DNA of 64,000 nucleotides from Ginsengibacter sp963792025 (GCA_963792025.1 CAWBUS010000008.1:186001-250000), one strand, 5' to 3'. Counted from the first letter of the stretch, positions 42,559-50,698 are shown. The notes: a model not told the origin generated them from the letters alone. Numbers and translations: made by a program.

Positions 42559-43044
42559 TTACGGCTGTTTAAAAAACTTTTTCGTGTGACCTTCTTCCGA
42601 TCCTGCTTTATAATAACTTCGAAAATATTCGTCAGCCGACAAAACACCGCTACCTTTTATGGCAAAAAGAATCAATAAGATCAACACTACCGCAGAAAGA
42701 ACCAGTTCTGACGTGCTTTGGTTCAGTCCGTGTTTTGTATTTACAAAAAATACGGCGCCAAAAAGAATTGGTATCTGAACGAGGCACGAGGTTCTTGTGA
42801 AGAGCCCTGCAACAATAAATAACCCTCCTAACAAATTAATATAACTTATCAGGAAGGCCATCCATTCCGTGTTTTTATCAACAACACCAATTGCCATTCT
42901 ATGCAGCATTAATTGAAGGTCTGATGAATCACGAATGAAAGTAATTCCCTTCAAAAAAAGAATAAGGCCCAGCGCAATTCTTAGTATGGTTAGCCAACGC
43001 GGCTGGTCTATACTTGTTTTTTCTGTTATATCGATGTCTTTCAT
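42559..43044 (-). CDS. DoxX-family membrane protein
   Basis: The 161-residue protein has four predicted membrane helices (about 22-40, 65-82, 92-108, 118-138). The pattern LRIALGLILFLKGITFI and ISYINLLGGLFIVAGLFTRT, followed by LVQIPILFGAVFFVN, is typical of DoxX and related proteins, which are involved in redox and thiol stress or quinone-linked oxidation. Start is at 43044, before a 49-bp gap to the divergent phytase-like gene. Confidence 0.85.
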   Translation of the reverse strand: MKDIDITEKTSIDQPRWLTILRIALGLILFLKGITFIRDSSDLQLMLHRMAIGVVDKNTEWMAFLISYINLLGGLFIVAGLFTRTSCLVQIPILFGAVFFVNTKHGLNQSTSELVLSAVVLILLILFAIKGSGVLSADEYFRSYYKAGSEEGHTKKFFKQP

Positions 43045-43093
43045 AATTATAGAATTTAACTGATAAACAAAATATTTTTAAACCTTACGAAGA

Positions 43094-44281
43094 ATGTTAT
43101 TCCTAAAGTTAATAATTATGCACTCATTTTCAAAGACGTTCTTCCCTGCAAATGTTTTCTCAAATTTGTCGTTTCAACCAACGTACAGAAAAATATATTT
43201 CACAATTTTAGTTCCAATAATTTTATGTGCGGGGCTTTCATGCTCTTCAGCAAAACATTTAACCGGTAACGAAGAAATCGGCGGTTTAAAATTTCTTAGT
43301 GAATATGATATTCCCTTTAATAAAAATTTTAAAAATACGATCATTGGTGGCCTTTCAGGAATAGATTACAATCCGGCGAGCAACGTTTATTACATGATTT
43401 CGGACGACAGATCTGAAAGGAATCCCGCACGATTTTATGAAGCGCATATAATTATTAATAACAACAAAATTGACAGTGTAGAATTTGCAGATGTAAAATT
43501 TTTAAAAAATAGTTCGGGCACTAACTATCCCAATTCTAAAACAGATCCCTATCATACTCCGGACCCGGAGGCATTGCGCTACAATCCAAAAAATAATACA
43601 ATGATATGGAGCGGCGAAGGCGAGCGAATTGTTAAGCCAGGTAAGTCAGTCCTGGAAGACCCTGCTATAACTGAGATCACGCCAAATGGAAATTACATAG
43701 ACACTTTTCAGTTACCAACTCAGCAACACATGCATTCCTATGAATCGGGGCCACGACAAAATAGTGTTTTTGAAGGAGTAACTTTTGCAGATGATTACAA
43801 AACATTATTTGTAAGCGTTGAAGAGCCTTTGTTTGATGACGGCTCACGGGCAGGCTTAAACGATTCTACCAGCGTAACCAGGATACTGCAATTCGATATG
43901 GATACAAAAAAAACCAAAGCGCAATATGCCTATGTTCTCGACCCGGTAGCTCAGGCTCCGATACCGGAAAATGCCTTTAAAATAAATGGAATCCCGGATA
44001 TTTTATCTATTGGAAAAAATGAGTTCCTGGTTATTGAACGCTCTTTTTCCTCAGGCAGAGCAGCCTGTACGATAAAAGTTTTTCTCACAGATATTGCATC
44101 GGCAGATAATATTGATACGATTGCTTCCTTAAAAAATAAGGCCAACATTAAACCTGCTATAAAGATCGTTTCCCACCAGGAAGTGTGGCCCCAAATGTTA
44201 CGCCTTCGATGTTGTCAATATAAATTCCAAGGTCATCCATATTTAGTAACAACTTTTTTGTATATGCACCACTTCATGTAA
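43094..44281 (+). CDS. Phytase-like esterase lipoprotein, C-terminus disrupted
   Basis: The protein has a long N-terminus (a better start may lie after residue 8) with a leader ending ILCAGLSCSS, so it is probably a lipoprotein. Residues 70-355 match the esterase-like activity of phytase family: GGLSGIDYNPASNVYYMISD, DPEALRYNP, EGVTFADDYKTLFVSVEEPL and IPDILSIGKNEFLVIERSF. After NIKPAIK the frame enters an inverted segment (44163-44259) and gives a meaningless tail (IVSHQEVWPQMLRL and on). The expected C-terminal strand, MDDLGIYIDNIEGVTFGATL, is found on the opposite strand in that segment. Confidence 0.82.
   Translation: MLFLKLIIMHSFSKTFFPANVFSNLSFQPTYRKIYFTILVPIILCAGLSCSSAKHLTGNEEIGGLKFLSEYDIPFNKNFKNTIIGGLSGIDYNPASNVYYMISDDRSERNPARFYEAHIIINNNKIDSVEFADVKFLKNSSGTNYPNSKTDPYHTPDPEALRYNPKNNTMIWSGEGERIVKPGKSVLEDPAITEITPNGNYIDTFQLPTQQHMHSYESGPRQNSVFEGVTFADDYKTLFVSVEEPLFDDGSRAGLNDSTSVTRILQFDMDTKKTKAQYAYVLDPVAQAPIPENAFKINGIPDILSIGKNEFLVIERSFSSGRAACTIKVFLTDIASADNIDTIASLKNKANIKPAIKIVSHQEVWPQMLRLRCCQYKFQGHPYLVTTFLYMHHFM
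44163..44259 (-). other. Inverted segment of the phytase-like gene
   Basis: Read on the minus strand, these 97 bp encode KKLLLNMDDLGIYIDNIEGV and then TFGATLPGGKRS, which is exactly what should follow NIKPAI in the phytase-like protein on the plus strand. The segment is therefore inverted relative to its gene. Its outer end joins the N-terminal part of a DUF3667 gene, and the remaining C-terminus of the phytase-like gene is absent. It is either a real inversion with deletion or an assembly chimera. Confidence 0.8.
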
Positions 44282-44380
44282 AAGAGAGTGAATCGTAATT
44301 CTGTCGGTGTTGTAAACTTCGCCGCAATTAAAGCAATACTTCCCTTCTCCTTCAAGATCGGAATGCTTACAAACCGGCAT
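44243..44380 (-). pseudogene. N-terminal fragment of a DUF3667 membrane protein
   Basis: From an ATG at 44380 the frame reads MPVCKHSDLEGEGKYCFNCG, with EVYNTDRITIHSLLHEVVH. A zinc-ribbon-like C-x-x-C pair followed by DRIT...LLHE is the start of DUF3667 proteins, which normally go on to several membrane helices. Here it breaks off after VVHIQK, where the inverted phytase-gene segment begins. It starts 11 bp after the stop of the cytochrome gene and was probably cotranscribed with it. Confidence 0.7.
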
Positions 44381-44391
44381 ATTATATATTA

Positions 44392-44960
44392 TCAGTTGGC
44401 GGGTTTATCGGGCGCAGGTGGCCTGGGGCCTTCCTGGTGCGGCGGTGTTTTTGATTCAGGATGAGAATCACCTCTATGGCAGGTATAACATGTAACCGAA
44501 CGCAACATATACTGTACATCCCCAACATCCGTTGCTGTGTCCATCATCTTATGATCCATATCTTTATTCATCTTCATATCGTGGTCACCATCTTTATGAA
44601 TACTGGAATCCATGTTCATATCGTGATCACATCATATCATGATCCATATCCATTCCTTTAAAATAATTCTTATTAATATCAATGGCCATCAACATCATTT
44701 TACGGGCAATTTTTTTCTCTGGTTTATCATCACTTGCAAAATCCATCGTTCTTTGCCGCTTCATTTCTAACATGGCAAAAATTACATTTTACACCGAGTG
44801 CAGCAGTAAAATGATGCATAACGCTATCCAGGTCATGGCCTGAAATATCTTTAGGTAAAATTTGCAGGTTTTTAAAATGAGGTTCATACAATGTAGTAAA
44901 CGCCTGGAATATAATTATGCTCGCCAAGCAGGATAGAATTACCAATAAACTTTTTTTCAT
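44392..44960 (-). pseudogene. Dihaem cytochrome c, reaction-centre type, two frameshifts
   Basis: Three frames combine to one exported cytochrome. The first (44960) has a signal peptide (MKKSLLVILSCLASIIIFQA) and the first haem site in FTAALGVKCNFCHVRN. After a shift near 44750 the frame continues FASDDKPEKKIARKMMLMAI. A second shift near 44630 leads to a Met/Asp/His-rich linker (MKMNKDMDHKMMDTATD) and the second haem site VTCYTCHRGDSHPE, then a Pro-rich end. The CxxCH spacing and the DxxPEKKIARKM motif fit the cytochrome c subunit family related to photosynthetic reaction centres, common in Bacteroidota. Both shifts are single-base changes. Confidence 0.78.
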
Positions 44961-45153
44961 ATTGTCGATTTTGAATATCGAAAATATTGAAAATTCTACC
45001 ATTGAAAAAAAACTATTATTTTTAGAGTACATTAAAATGACTTAATTAACATTTTTACATTAGTGTTAATAAGTAATTTAGTAAAGACGCCTATCAGAAT
45101 TTTATATTTGAATAAGTGCTGAATGATTTTTTAAAATTAAAACGTAAACCCGA

Positions 45154-46128
45154 TTGACTGAAACAATTATTAACCTCGAAACAGTAAATCCTATTGAATT
45201 TTTTGGAGTAAACAATGGAAAGCTCGATATCTTAAAAAAGAAATTTCCGCGTCTTAAAATTCTCAGCCGTGGTACGCAAATAAAACTAAGTGGCGCACCA
45301 GAGCAAATTGAAGATGCCAGAGATAAAATAAATTTAGCCGTGCAATATCTTGAACGAAATGGCCATATGACAGAAAATTACCTCGAGCAGATACTTGGAG
45401 GTGATGATGAAAAGACCATTGACAATTTTATCGAAAGAAATCCTAACGACATATTAGTTTTTGGCCCGAACGGAAAAACAGTGCGTGCACGAACTGCTAA
45501 TCAAAAACTAATGGTAAGTTCAGTTGATAAAAACGATATTGTTTTTGCAATAGGCCCTGCAGGTACCGGTAAAACGTACACTGCCGTTGCACTTGCGGTG
45601 AGGGCACTTAAAAATAAGCAGGTAAAAAAAATAATCTTAACAAGACCTGCCGTTGAAGCAGGAGAAAATCTTGGTTTTCTCCCTGGCGATCTTAAAGAAA
45701 AGATTGATCCCTATTTAAGACCACTTTACGATGCGCTCGATGATATGATACCCGCCGACAAGTTGGGTTATTATATGACGACGCGAACTATTGAGATAGC
45801 TCCACTTGCGTATATGCGTGGCCGTACGCTCGACAATGCTTTTATAATTTTGGATGAAGCGCAGAACTCTACTGACCTGCAACTTAAAATGTTTCTTACC
45901 AGGATAGGCGCCAACGCGAAAGCAATTATTACGGGAGACGTTACGCAGATAGATCTTCCGCCAAAAATAAGAAGTGGTTTGGAAAAGTCGGTAAGAATTC
46001 TAAGGAACATTGATGGCATTGGCCATGTTGAGCTTGATGAAGAAGATGTTGTAAGACATAAACTTGTAAAAGCAATTATAAGAGCTTATGACAAAGAAAA
46101 AATAAAAGAAATGGAAGACCATAAATAA
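45154..46128 (+). CDS. PhoH-family ATPase
   Basis: The 324-residue protein starts with TTG at 45154 and has an N-terminal KH-like region (about 10-70) and a PhoH ATPase domain from about 115, with Walker A GPAGTGKTYTA (134-144), RPAVEAGENLGFLPGDLKEK, Walker B-like FIILDEAQNSTDLQLKMFLT and ITGDVTQIDLP. PhoH proteins are cytoplasmic RNA-linked ATPases; PhoH2 and related ones act as helicases. It is followed by an intrinsic terminator. Confidence 0.93.
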   Translation: MTETIINLETVNPIEFFGVNNGKLDILKKKFPRLKILSRGTQIKLSGAPEQIEDARDKINLAVQYLERNGHMTENYLEQILGGDDEKTIDNFIERNPNDILVFGPNGKTVRARTANQKLMVSSVDKNDIVFAIGPAGTGKTYTAVALAVRALKNKQVKKIILTRPAVEAGENLGFLPGDLKEKIDPYLRPLYDALDDMIPADKLGYYMTTRTIEIAPLAYMRGRTLDNAFIILDEAQNSTDLQLKMFLTRIGANAKAIITGDVTQIDLPPKIRSGLEKSVRILRNIDGIGHVELDEEDVVRHKLVKAIIRAYDKEKIKEMEDHK

Positions 46129-46154
46129 ATTTCTGCTAAAAATATAAGTTATAG

Positions 46155-46182
46155 AAAAGGCGGCTGCAAGGCCGCTTTTTTT
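46155..46182 (+). terminator. Intrinsic terminator after phoH
   Basis: GCGGC (46160-46164) pairs with GCCGC (46171-46175), flanked by AAAAG on one side and TTTTTTT on the other, which extends the pairing. It begins 27 bp after the PhoH stop codon. Confidence 0.85.
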
Positions 46183-46281
46183 ATTTAATTCTAAATGAAG
46201 GATGGATCTATTGCTGTAATTAATTTGCAAAAAATAATAAATTAGCATTTACATTTGCCAGGTTAAAAAAATCGATTATTT

Positions 46282-46839
46282 ATGAAGCGGATTTTTTTAT
46301 TTTCATTCGCAGCCTTATTAATAAGTTTTGCAGGTTGCAAATCCGGTGCATACAAAGATCCAAAAACAGTTCTTTCCAACTTCTTCGACGCTATGGCAAA
46401 GAAAGACTTTACAGAAGCAAAAAAGTATACAACGGACGATAGCGAACCTATGATGAACATGGCACAGATGGCCATGCAAAACATGAATGACGACAGTTCA
46501 CGGATATTACAATACCGTAAAGAAAATATTGAAATCGAAGATGCTGTTATCAATGGAGATAATGCAACAGTTCCTGTAAAAGACAGGAAGTCCGGAGAAG
46601 TTATCGATTTTACTTTAAAGAAGGAGAACTCACAATGGAAGGTATCAGTTAACCTACCGACTATTTTACAAATGGCACGAAAAAAAATGAAAGAACATGG
46701 AATGGATGGTATGATCGATTCCCTCGGAAACATCAACGGCATGTCAGTACCCAATATTGATTCTATCTCTAAAGAAAAAATGGAACATGCACATAAAATG
46801 ATTGACAGCATGAATAAAATGCTCAACGATGCAAAATAG
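46282..46839 (+). CDS. DUF4878-like lipoprotein
   Basis: The 185-residue product has an SPII leader (MKRIFLFSFAALLISFAGCK, Cys19) and a DUF4878-type domain: VLSNFFDAMAKKDFTEAKKY, AVINGDNATVPVKDRKSGEV and FTLKKENSQWKVSVNLP, the last being the typical L-x-x-x-x-W-K-V strand of the NTF2-like fold. A Met-rich tail (MKEHGMDGMIDSLG and MNKMLNDAK) follows. It is terminated on its own (46866-46889) but resembles the next gene in domain type. Its role is unknown; members are envelope proteins. Confidence 0.82.
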   Translation: MKRIFLFSFAALLISFAGCKSGAYKDPKTVLSNFFDAMAKKDFTEAKKYTTDDSEPMMNMAQMAMQNMNDDSSRILQYRKENIEIEDAVINGDNATVPVKDRKSGEVIDFTLKKENSQWKVSVNLPTILQMARKKMKEHGMDGMIDSLGNINGMSVPNIDSISKEKMEHAHKMIDSMNKMLNDAK

Positions 46840-46865
46840 GTTTCAATAAAATTCTTTAAAATATT

Positions 46866-46889
46866 ACTCCCGCATAACGGGAGTTTTTT
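46866..46889 (+). terminator. Intrinsic terminator after the first DUF4878-like gene
   Basis: ACTCCCG (46866-46872) pairs with CGGGAGT (46878-46884), loop CATAA, followed by TTTTTTATTT. The stem begins 26 bp after the stop codon. Confidence 0.9.
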
Positions 46890-46932
46890 ATTTAGAGAAG
46901 AAAGATAATTACCTTAGTTTTTAAAATACGAA

Positions 46933-47337
46933 ATGAACAAAATACTAATAAGCACGCTGGTTATAATTATTACCATTACAGCCTGCAACCATTCTTCTGA
47001 AGTAAGCAAAAAAGATCCACTCGAATCTGGCAGGGGATTTATAGAATCTTCTTTGAAAGGCGACTATGATGAAGCCAAAAAATATCTTTTGCAGGATAGT
47101 ACTAATATGCAATATTTCGAAGGCCTCGAAGACTTCAACAGTAATAGAAGTGACATCGAAAAAGAAGGGTACAAAAATGCAAATATCATAATTGACTCAA
47201 CACAACAATTATCCGATTCAGTTACCATTATTACTTATTCAAACACTTACAAGAATAAACCATCAAAATTGAAGTTGGTTAAAAAAGACAATGAATGGCT
47301 CGTTGATTTTAAATATACTTTCAACACCAACCAGTAA
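46933..47337 (+). CDS. Small DUF4878-like lipoprotein
   Basis: The 134-residue product starts MNKILISTLVIIITITACNH with a lipobox ending in Cys18. It shows the same domain type as its upstream neighbour: ESGRGFIESSLKGDYDEAKK, then a strand DSVTIITYSNTYKNKPSKLK, and the final LVKKDNEWLVDFKY. It is shorter than the neighbour and probably a distant paralog. The fluoride channel gene follows 37 bp later on the same strand. Confidence 0.75.
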   Translation: MNKILISTLVIIITITACNHSSEVSKKDPLESGRGFIESSLKGDYDEAKKYLLQDSTNMQYFEGLEDFNSNRSDIEKEGYKNANIIIDSTQQLSDSVTIITYSNTYKNKPSKLKLVKKDNEWLVDFKYTFNTNQ

Positions 47338-47374
47338 TTTCTTTACTAACAATGAATGCAATAAATAACGTGGA

Positions 47375-47746
47375 ATGAAAATAATTTTAGTAATTGGCAT
47401 TGGAAGTTGTATAGGTGGCATTTGCAGATACCTGGTATCTCAGTTTATACAAAACAAATTTCTTTCTACTTTTCCCTTTGGAACCATGAGTGTTAACATC
47501 ATAGGTTGCCTTCTGATTGGTATTATTTTTGGCCTTAGCGAAAGAGGCAACTTCACAGCAGAATGGCGGCTATTTTTAGTAACGGGACTCTTAGGAGGAT
47601 TTACTACTTTCTCCTCCTTTTCAAATGAAACAGTTGGCATGCTTCGCGATGGTCAAATATGGCCGGCCTTTACCTATATCGCGGGCAGCGTTGTTATCGG
47701 CTTACTCGCAACTTTCGTTGGCATTTCATTAATTAAACTTTTGTAA
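47375..47746 (+). CDS. crcB: Fluoride channel FluC/CrcB
   Basis: The 123-residue protein has four membrane helices and the family motifs GGICRYLVSQFI, FPFGTMSVNIIGCLLIG, with the N-x-x-G that lines the pore, and LVTGLLGGFTTFSSFSNE, with the Phe-box and the central Na+ site. Dual-topology dimers export fluoride. The gene directly precedes a DUF190 gene with 1 bp between. No fluoride riboswitch was recognised in the short 37-bp leader. Confidence 0.96.
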   Translation: MKIILVIGIGSCIGGICRYLVSQFIQNKFLSTFPFGTMSVNIIGCLLIGIIFGLSERGNFTAEWRLFLVTGLLGGFTTFSSFSNETVGMLRDGQIWPAFTYIAGSVVIGLLATFVGISLIKLL

Positions 47747-47747
47747 C

Positions 47748-48098
47748 ATGGAAAATAATCCAAACGCAAAATTGCTGCGAATCTTCATTGGAGAATCGGA
47801 TAAGGCAGGCCATCAGCCGCTTTATGAGGCGATAGTTTTTGAAGCAAAAAAACAATCGCTTTCCGGCGCAACTGTCACAAGAGGAATTATGGGTTTTGGC
47901 GCTAATAGCAAAGTTCAAACAACAAAACTTTTTGAAATATCTGCTGATTTACCTTTGGTTATCGAAATAGTTGACACCGAAGAAAAAATAAGAGAGTTTA
48001 CTAAAACAGTGGAGCAATTATTTGAACAAACTAAATCAGGCGGATTAATAACGTTAGAAAAAGCAGAGGTAATCAGGTATAGGGCAGGAAGGAAATAA
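47748..48098 (+). CDS. DUF190 family protein
   Basis: The 116-residue protein reads KLLRIFIGESDKAGHQPLYE, then VFEAKKQSLSGATVTRGIMG and FGANSKVQTTKLFEISADLP, which is the DUF190 pattern (PII-like fold). Such proteins are frequently encoded next to crcB and may regulate the channel or bind nucleotides or ions. The arrangement here, 1 bp after crcB, is the classical pair. Confidence 0.93.
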   Translation: MENNPNAKLLRIFIGESDKAGHQPLYEAIVFEAKKQSLSGATVTRGIMGFGANSKVQTTKLFEISADLPLVIEIVDTEEKIREFTKTVEQLFEQTKSGGLITLEKAEVIRYRAGRK

Positions 48099-48160
48099 AA
48101 TGCTGTTTGGTTGCCGTTTAATAGTAAATTGTTTTTTATAATCATCGAAAAAAAATAATT

Positions 48161-48700
48161 ATGTACGTATTGCATCCATGGCACGGCGCTCATTATGGAG
48201 CAGAAGCTCCGCATTTGGTAAACGCACTTATAGAAATACCGCAAGGTTCTAAATCAAAATATGAAATTGATAAAAAAACAGGTTTACTGAAATTAGACAG
48301 GGTAATTTATTCTTCGTTTCACTATCCCGTTAATTATGGATTCATTCCGCAAACGCTTGGCCAGGATGCTGATCCGCTTGATATACTGGTTATGTGTTCA
48401 GAATCAATACAACCGTTATGTTTGGTAGAAGCTTATGTTATAGGCAATATGCAAATGATTGATGGCGGCTTAATTGATGATAAAATCATAGCCGTTGCGG
48501 CAAAAGATCCCGGTGTTAATTATATAAAAACCATGTACGATGTTCCGCAGCATTTTATAAAAGTGCTAAAAAATTATTTTGAGCAGTATAAAGTTTTGGA
48601 AAATAAAAAAGTGGAGATCAACGATTTTCAAACCAAAGAAAAAGCTTACGAAATTATTAATGAAGCAATAGAATTTTACAAACAAAAATTCCCGGGATAG
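48161..48700 (+). CDS. ppa: Inorganic pyrophosphatase
   Basis: The 179-residue protein is a family I pyrophosphatase: HGAHYGAEAPHLVNALIEIP, YEIDKKTGLLKLDRVIYSSF, GFIPQTLGQDADPLDILVMC with the metal-binding D-x-D-P-x-D motif, and GGLIDDKIIAVAAKDP. It hydrolyses pyrophosphate and pulls biosynthetic reactions forward. Its last 44 bp overlap the end of the convergent NlpC/P60 gene as sequenced. Confidence 0.95.
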   Translation: MYVLHPWHGAHYGAEAPHLVNALIEIPQGSKSKYEIDKKTGLLKLDRVIYSSFHYPVNYGFIPQTLGQDADPLDILVMCSESIQPLCLVEAYVIGNMQMIDGGLIDDKIIAVAAKDPGVNYIKTMYDVPQHFIKVLKNYFEQYKVLENKKVEINDFQTKEKAYEIINEAIEFYKQKFPG

Positions 48701-49001
48701 CCTTAAACTCACCAGGTTTCGGAAACCTGTTAGGTTTTAAAAATACCTTTTTATTATCCTCAAGCTTATGAGTACGCTGTTTCGTTTCAAGATTCAAAAT
48801 TCCCTGTGTATCAATTTTATCAATCCGCACTTTACCTGAAGAATGTATAATTTCATGCTCGTTGAGTAATATGCCTACATGGATTATATTACCGGCTTCA
48901 CTATCAAAAAAAGCCAGGTCGCCACAATGTGCTTCCTGCAAAAAATTTATCACGGCTGCCATGTTCGGCCTGTTGCCATGCATCCCTCGGCAGTTGCACA
49001 T
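48657..49001 (-). CDS. C-terminal part of NlpC/P60 peptidase, frameshifted
   Basis: This frame holds the second half of the catalytic domain: AAVINFLQEAHCGDLAFFDS, with the active-site His in NIIHVGILLNEHEIIHSSGK, and VRIDKIDTQGILN, a typical NlpC/P60 end. It joins the first half (48904-49524) through a single-base shift near 48975. The apparent C-terminus extends into ppa, so a further change near the stop is possible, since the family usually ends just after the N-R-F region. Confidence 0.72.
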   Translation of the reverse strand: MCNCRGMHGNRPNMAAVINFLQEAHCGDLAFFDSEAGNIIHVGILLNEHEIIHSSGKVRIDKIDTQGILNLETKQRTHKLEDNKKVFLKPNRFPKPGEFKAIPGIFVCKILLLH

Positions 49002-49524
49002 TTAAAAATTTATAGGTCATTTGAGTAAAGCCACTACAATCAATACCAAACACTGATTTTCCACCCCACAAATAAGAAGTATTCAAAAATTTAAATGCAA
49101 CTTGCTTAATAATTTTATTGGTAATTTTTATTTCTTCCGGGTTCCATATTTCGCCATTGAAATGAACCAGGTTTTTTCTCCAGAAAGCCTTTCCGTTTTT
49201 GAAAGCAGAGAGCGAACTTCCCAAAGGAACATACATCCTATGGCCGTTATAATCAACTTCATTCACCCAACCTGCCGTCAGGTCTTTATCAATATTGGTA
49301 TAATGCTCTTCGTCAATTTCGGTTAAATGACTTGCCTGGCACCAACCCTGGTAACCGTCATATTTTAAGGAAATTTTTGCCCATCCGTTAATTAGCGGAT
49401 TATCTGCATCCGATTCTATAACAACAGATTTTTCTCCAAACAAGTGCTGCGAAACCATCTCTGATTTATGCGAAGGCTCTGCTCTCAAAGGGCTTACGGG
49501 AATACAACAAACAGTGTATTGCAT
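48904..49524 (-). CDS. N-terminal part of NlpC/P60 peptidase, frameshifted
   Basis: This frame encodes SH3b-like domains (about residues 1-140, with EPSHKSEMVSQHLFGEKSVV and WAKISLKYDGYQGWCQASHL) and the first half of the NlpC/P60 catalytic domain, YLWGGKSVFGIDCSGFTQMT, with the catalytic Cys. It leaves frame after LPRDAWQQAEHG. The intact enzyme would cleave the gamma-D-Glu to diaminopimelate bond in peptidoglycan peptides, most likely as a recycling or remodelling endopeptidase. No clear signal peptide is visible, so it may be cytoplasmic. Confidence 0.78.
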   Translation of the reverse strand: MQYTVCCIPVSPLRAEPSHKSEMVSQHLFGEKSVVIESDADNPLINGWAKISLKYDGYQGWCQASHLTEIDEEHYTNIDKDLTAGWVNEVDYNGHRMYVPLGSSLSAFKNGKAFWRKNLVHFNGEIWNPEEIKITNKIIKQVAFKFLNTSYLWGGKSVFGIDCSGFTQMTYKFLNVQLPRDAWQQAEHGSRDKFFAGSTLWRPGFF

Positions 49525-49558
49525 ACAGATTACATAATGTTTATTTCAAATGTAAATT

Positions 49559-50158
49559 ATGGAATTTATTTATGTTTACATCTTAATAAGAAAAACACAA
49601 AGCAGTTTGAAGTCACAAAACTACAACAGCGCAGAAGATAGTGAACTGCTGCAAAATTTTTATAAAGACCACGATAACAAATGGCTTGGAATTTTGCTCC
49701 CTCGTTATACCGTTTTGCTGCTTGGTGTATGCATGAAATACCTGAAAAATGAAGAGGATGCAAAAGATTGTGTACAGCAAATTTTTATTAAAGTAATTAG
49801 TGAGCTGCATAAATATAAGGTTGATTATTTTAAGAGCTGGATTTACATGATAGCCAAAAATCATTGCCTGATGAAGTTGAGGGAAAGAGGAAAATTTACC
49901 GCGGAACTTAGCGAAAAAATGGTAAGCATCCCGGATGAAGCTGACGAAAAAATTTCATTAATGGAAAAAGATGTTCTGTTAAATAAAATGATGAATGCTA
50001 TTAATCAGCTTAACGCAGAACAAAAGGAATGTGTAAGTTTGTTTTACCTGCAAAGAAAATCTTACGCTGAAATAGCAGAGATAACAGGATTTACAATGTT
50101 GCAAGTAAAAAGCCACATTCAAAATGGTAAAAGGAATTTGAAGATATTAATTAGCTGA
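49559..50158 (+). CDS. ECF-type RNA polymerase sigma factor
   Basis: The 199-residue protein has sigma region 2 (about 25-95, CMKYLKNEEDAKDCVQQIFI, YFKSWIYMIAKNHCLMKLRE) and region 4 (about 135-195, LNAEQKECVSLFYLQRKSYA, IAEITGFTMLQVKSHIQNGK), with no region 3. It resembles sigma-70 family members of Bacteroidota. The gene is followed 72 bp later by one for a single-pass membrane protein that could be its anti-sigma factor. The first 15 residues are weakly conserved, so a later TTG or ATG may be the true start. Confidence 0.93.
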   Translation: MEFIYVYILIRKTQSSLKSQNYNSAEDSELLQNFYKDHDNKWLGILLPRYTVLLLGVCMKYLKNEEDAKDCVQQIFIKVISELHKYKVDYFKSWIYMIAKNHCLMKLRERGKFTAELSEKMVSIPDEADEKISLMEKDVLLNKMMNAINQLNAEQKECVSLFYLQRKSYAEIAEITGFTMLQVKSHIQNGKRNLKILIS

Positions 50159-50230
50159 AAATACCCATTTACTAAGGCCATGTGAAAATGGAAAACCTTG
50201 TGTAACGGCACATTATAAATATTACATTAA

Positions 50231-50647
50231 ATGGATGATGAATTATTAAACATATTATCAAACAGTAATAAGGATATCGACAACCAGAAGTTGATGGATT
50301 ACCTGAGCGATAAATTGTCGAAGGAAGAAAAACATGAATTCGAAGGGAACATGGCTGACTCCGAAATGCTCAATGATGTTGTAGAAGGTTTGGAAAAATT
50401 CAAAGATAAAAAAGATGTTTCGGCCTTAGTGGAACAGTTGAATGCTAACTTAAAGAAACAACTTAACAAGAAGAAAGAAAGAAAATTAAAGAGAGAAATT
50501 AAAAATCTGAACGGCTTGTATTTTTCTATTATTCTGATCATCATCATTATTTTGATTGGCTTTTTTATTATCAAAAAATATCTTGAGGATGAACATGGGC
50601 CAACAAAAGTTCCGGCACAAAAAGAATCGGTCAGCTTTAGAAAATAG
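50231..50647 (+). CDS. Single-pass membrane protein, possible anti-sigma factor
   Basis: The 138-residue product has a soluble N-terminal part (DNQKLMDYLSDKLSKEEKHE followed by FEGNMADSEMLNDVVEGLEK), similar to the N-terminal segments of Bacteroidota anti-sigma factors, a Lys-rich helix, one membrane span (about 98-115, FSIILIIIIILIGFFII) and a short outer tail. The position behind the sigma factor and the topology suggest an anti-sigma role; I do not see a zinc-binding anti-sigma motif. Confidence 0.7.
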   Translation: MDDELLNILSNSNKDIDNQKLMDYLSDKLSKEEKHEFEGNMADSEMLNDVVEGLEKFKDKKDVSALVEQLNANLKKQLNKKKERKLKREIKNLNGLYFSIILIIIIILIGFFIIKKYLEDEHGPTKVPAQKESVSFRK

Positions 50648-50670
50648 ATGCAAGCCTTTTTAATGATTAA

Positions 50671-50698
50671 AAAAGCCCGTCCTTTCGAACGGGCCTTT
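50671..50698 (+). terminator. Intrinsic terminator after the sigma/membrane-protein pair
   Basis: GCCCGT (50675-50680) pairs with ACGGGC (50689-50694), loop CCTTTCGA, with AAAA before and TTT after, allowing further pairing. It starts 24 bp after the stop codon and can work in both directions. Confidence 0.85.

Noticed and set aside
46263..46826. Minus-strand frame of 187 codons opposite the DUF4878-like gene
   Set aside because: The plus-strand frame has a proper lipoprotein leader, family motifs and its own terminator; the minus frame has none of these.
47338..47374. Fluoride riboswitch ahead of crcB
   Set aside because: Only 37 bp separate it from the previous stop codon and no pseudoknot-type sequence is visible.
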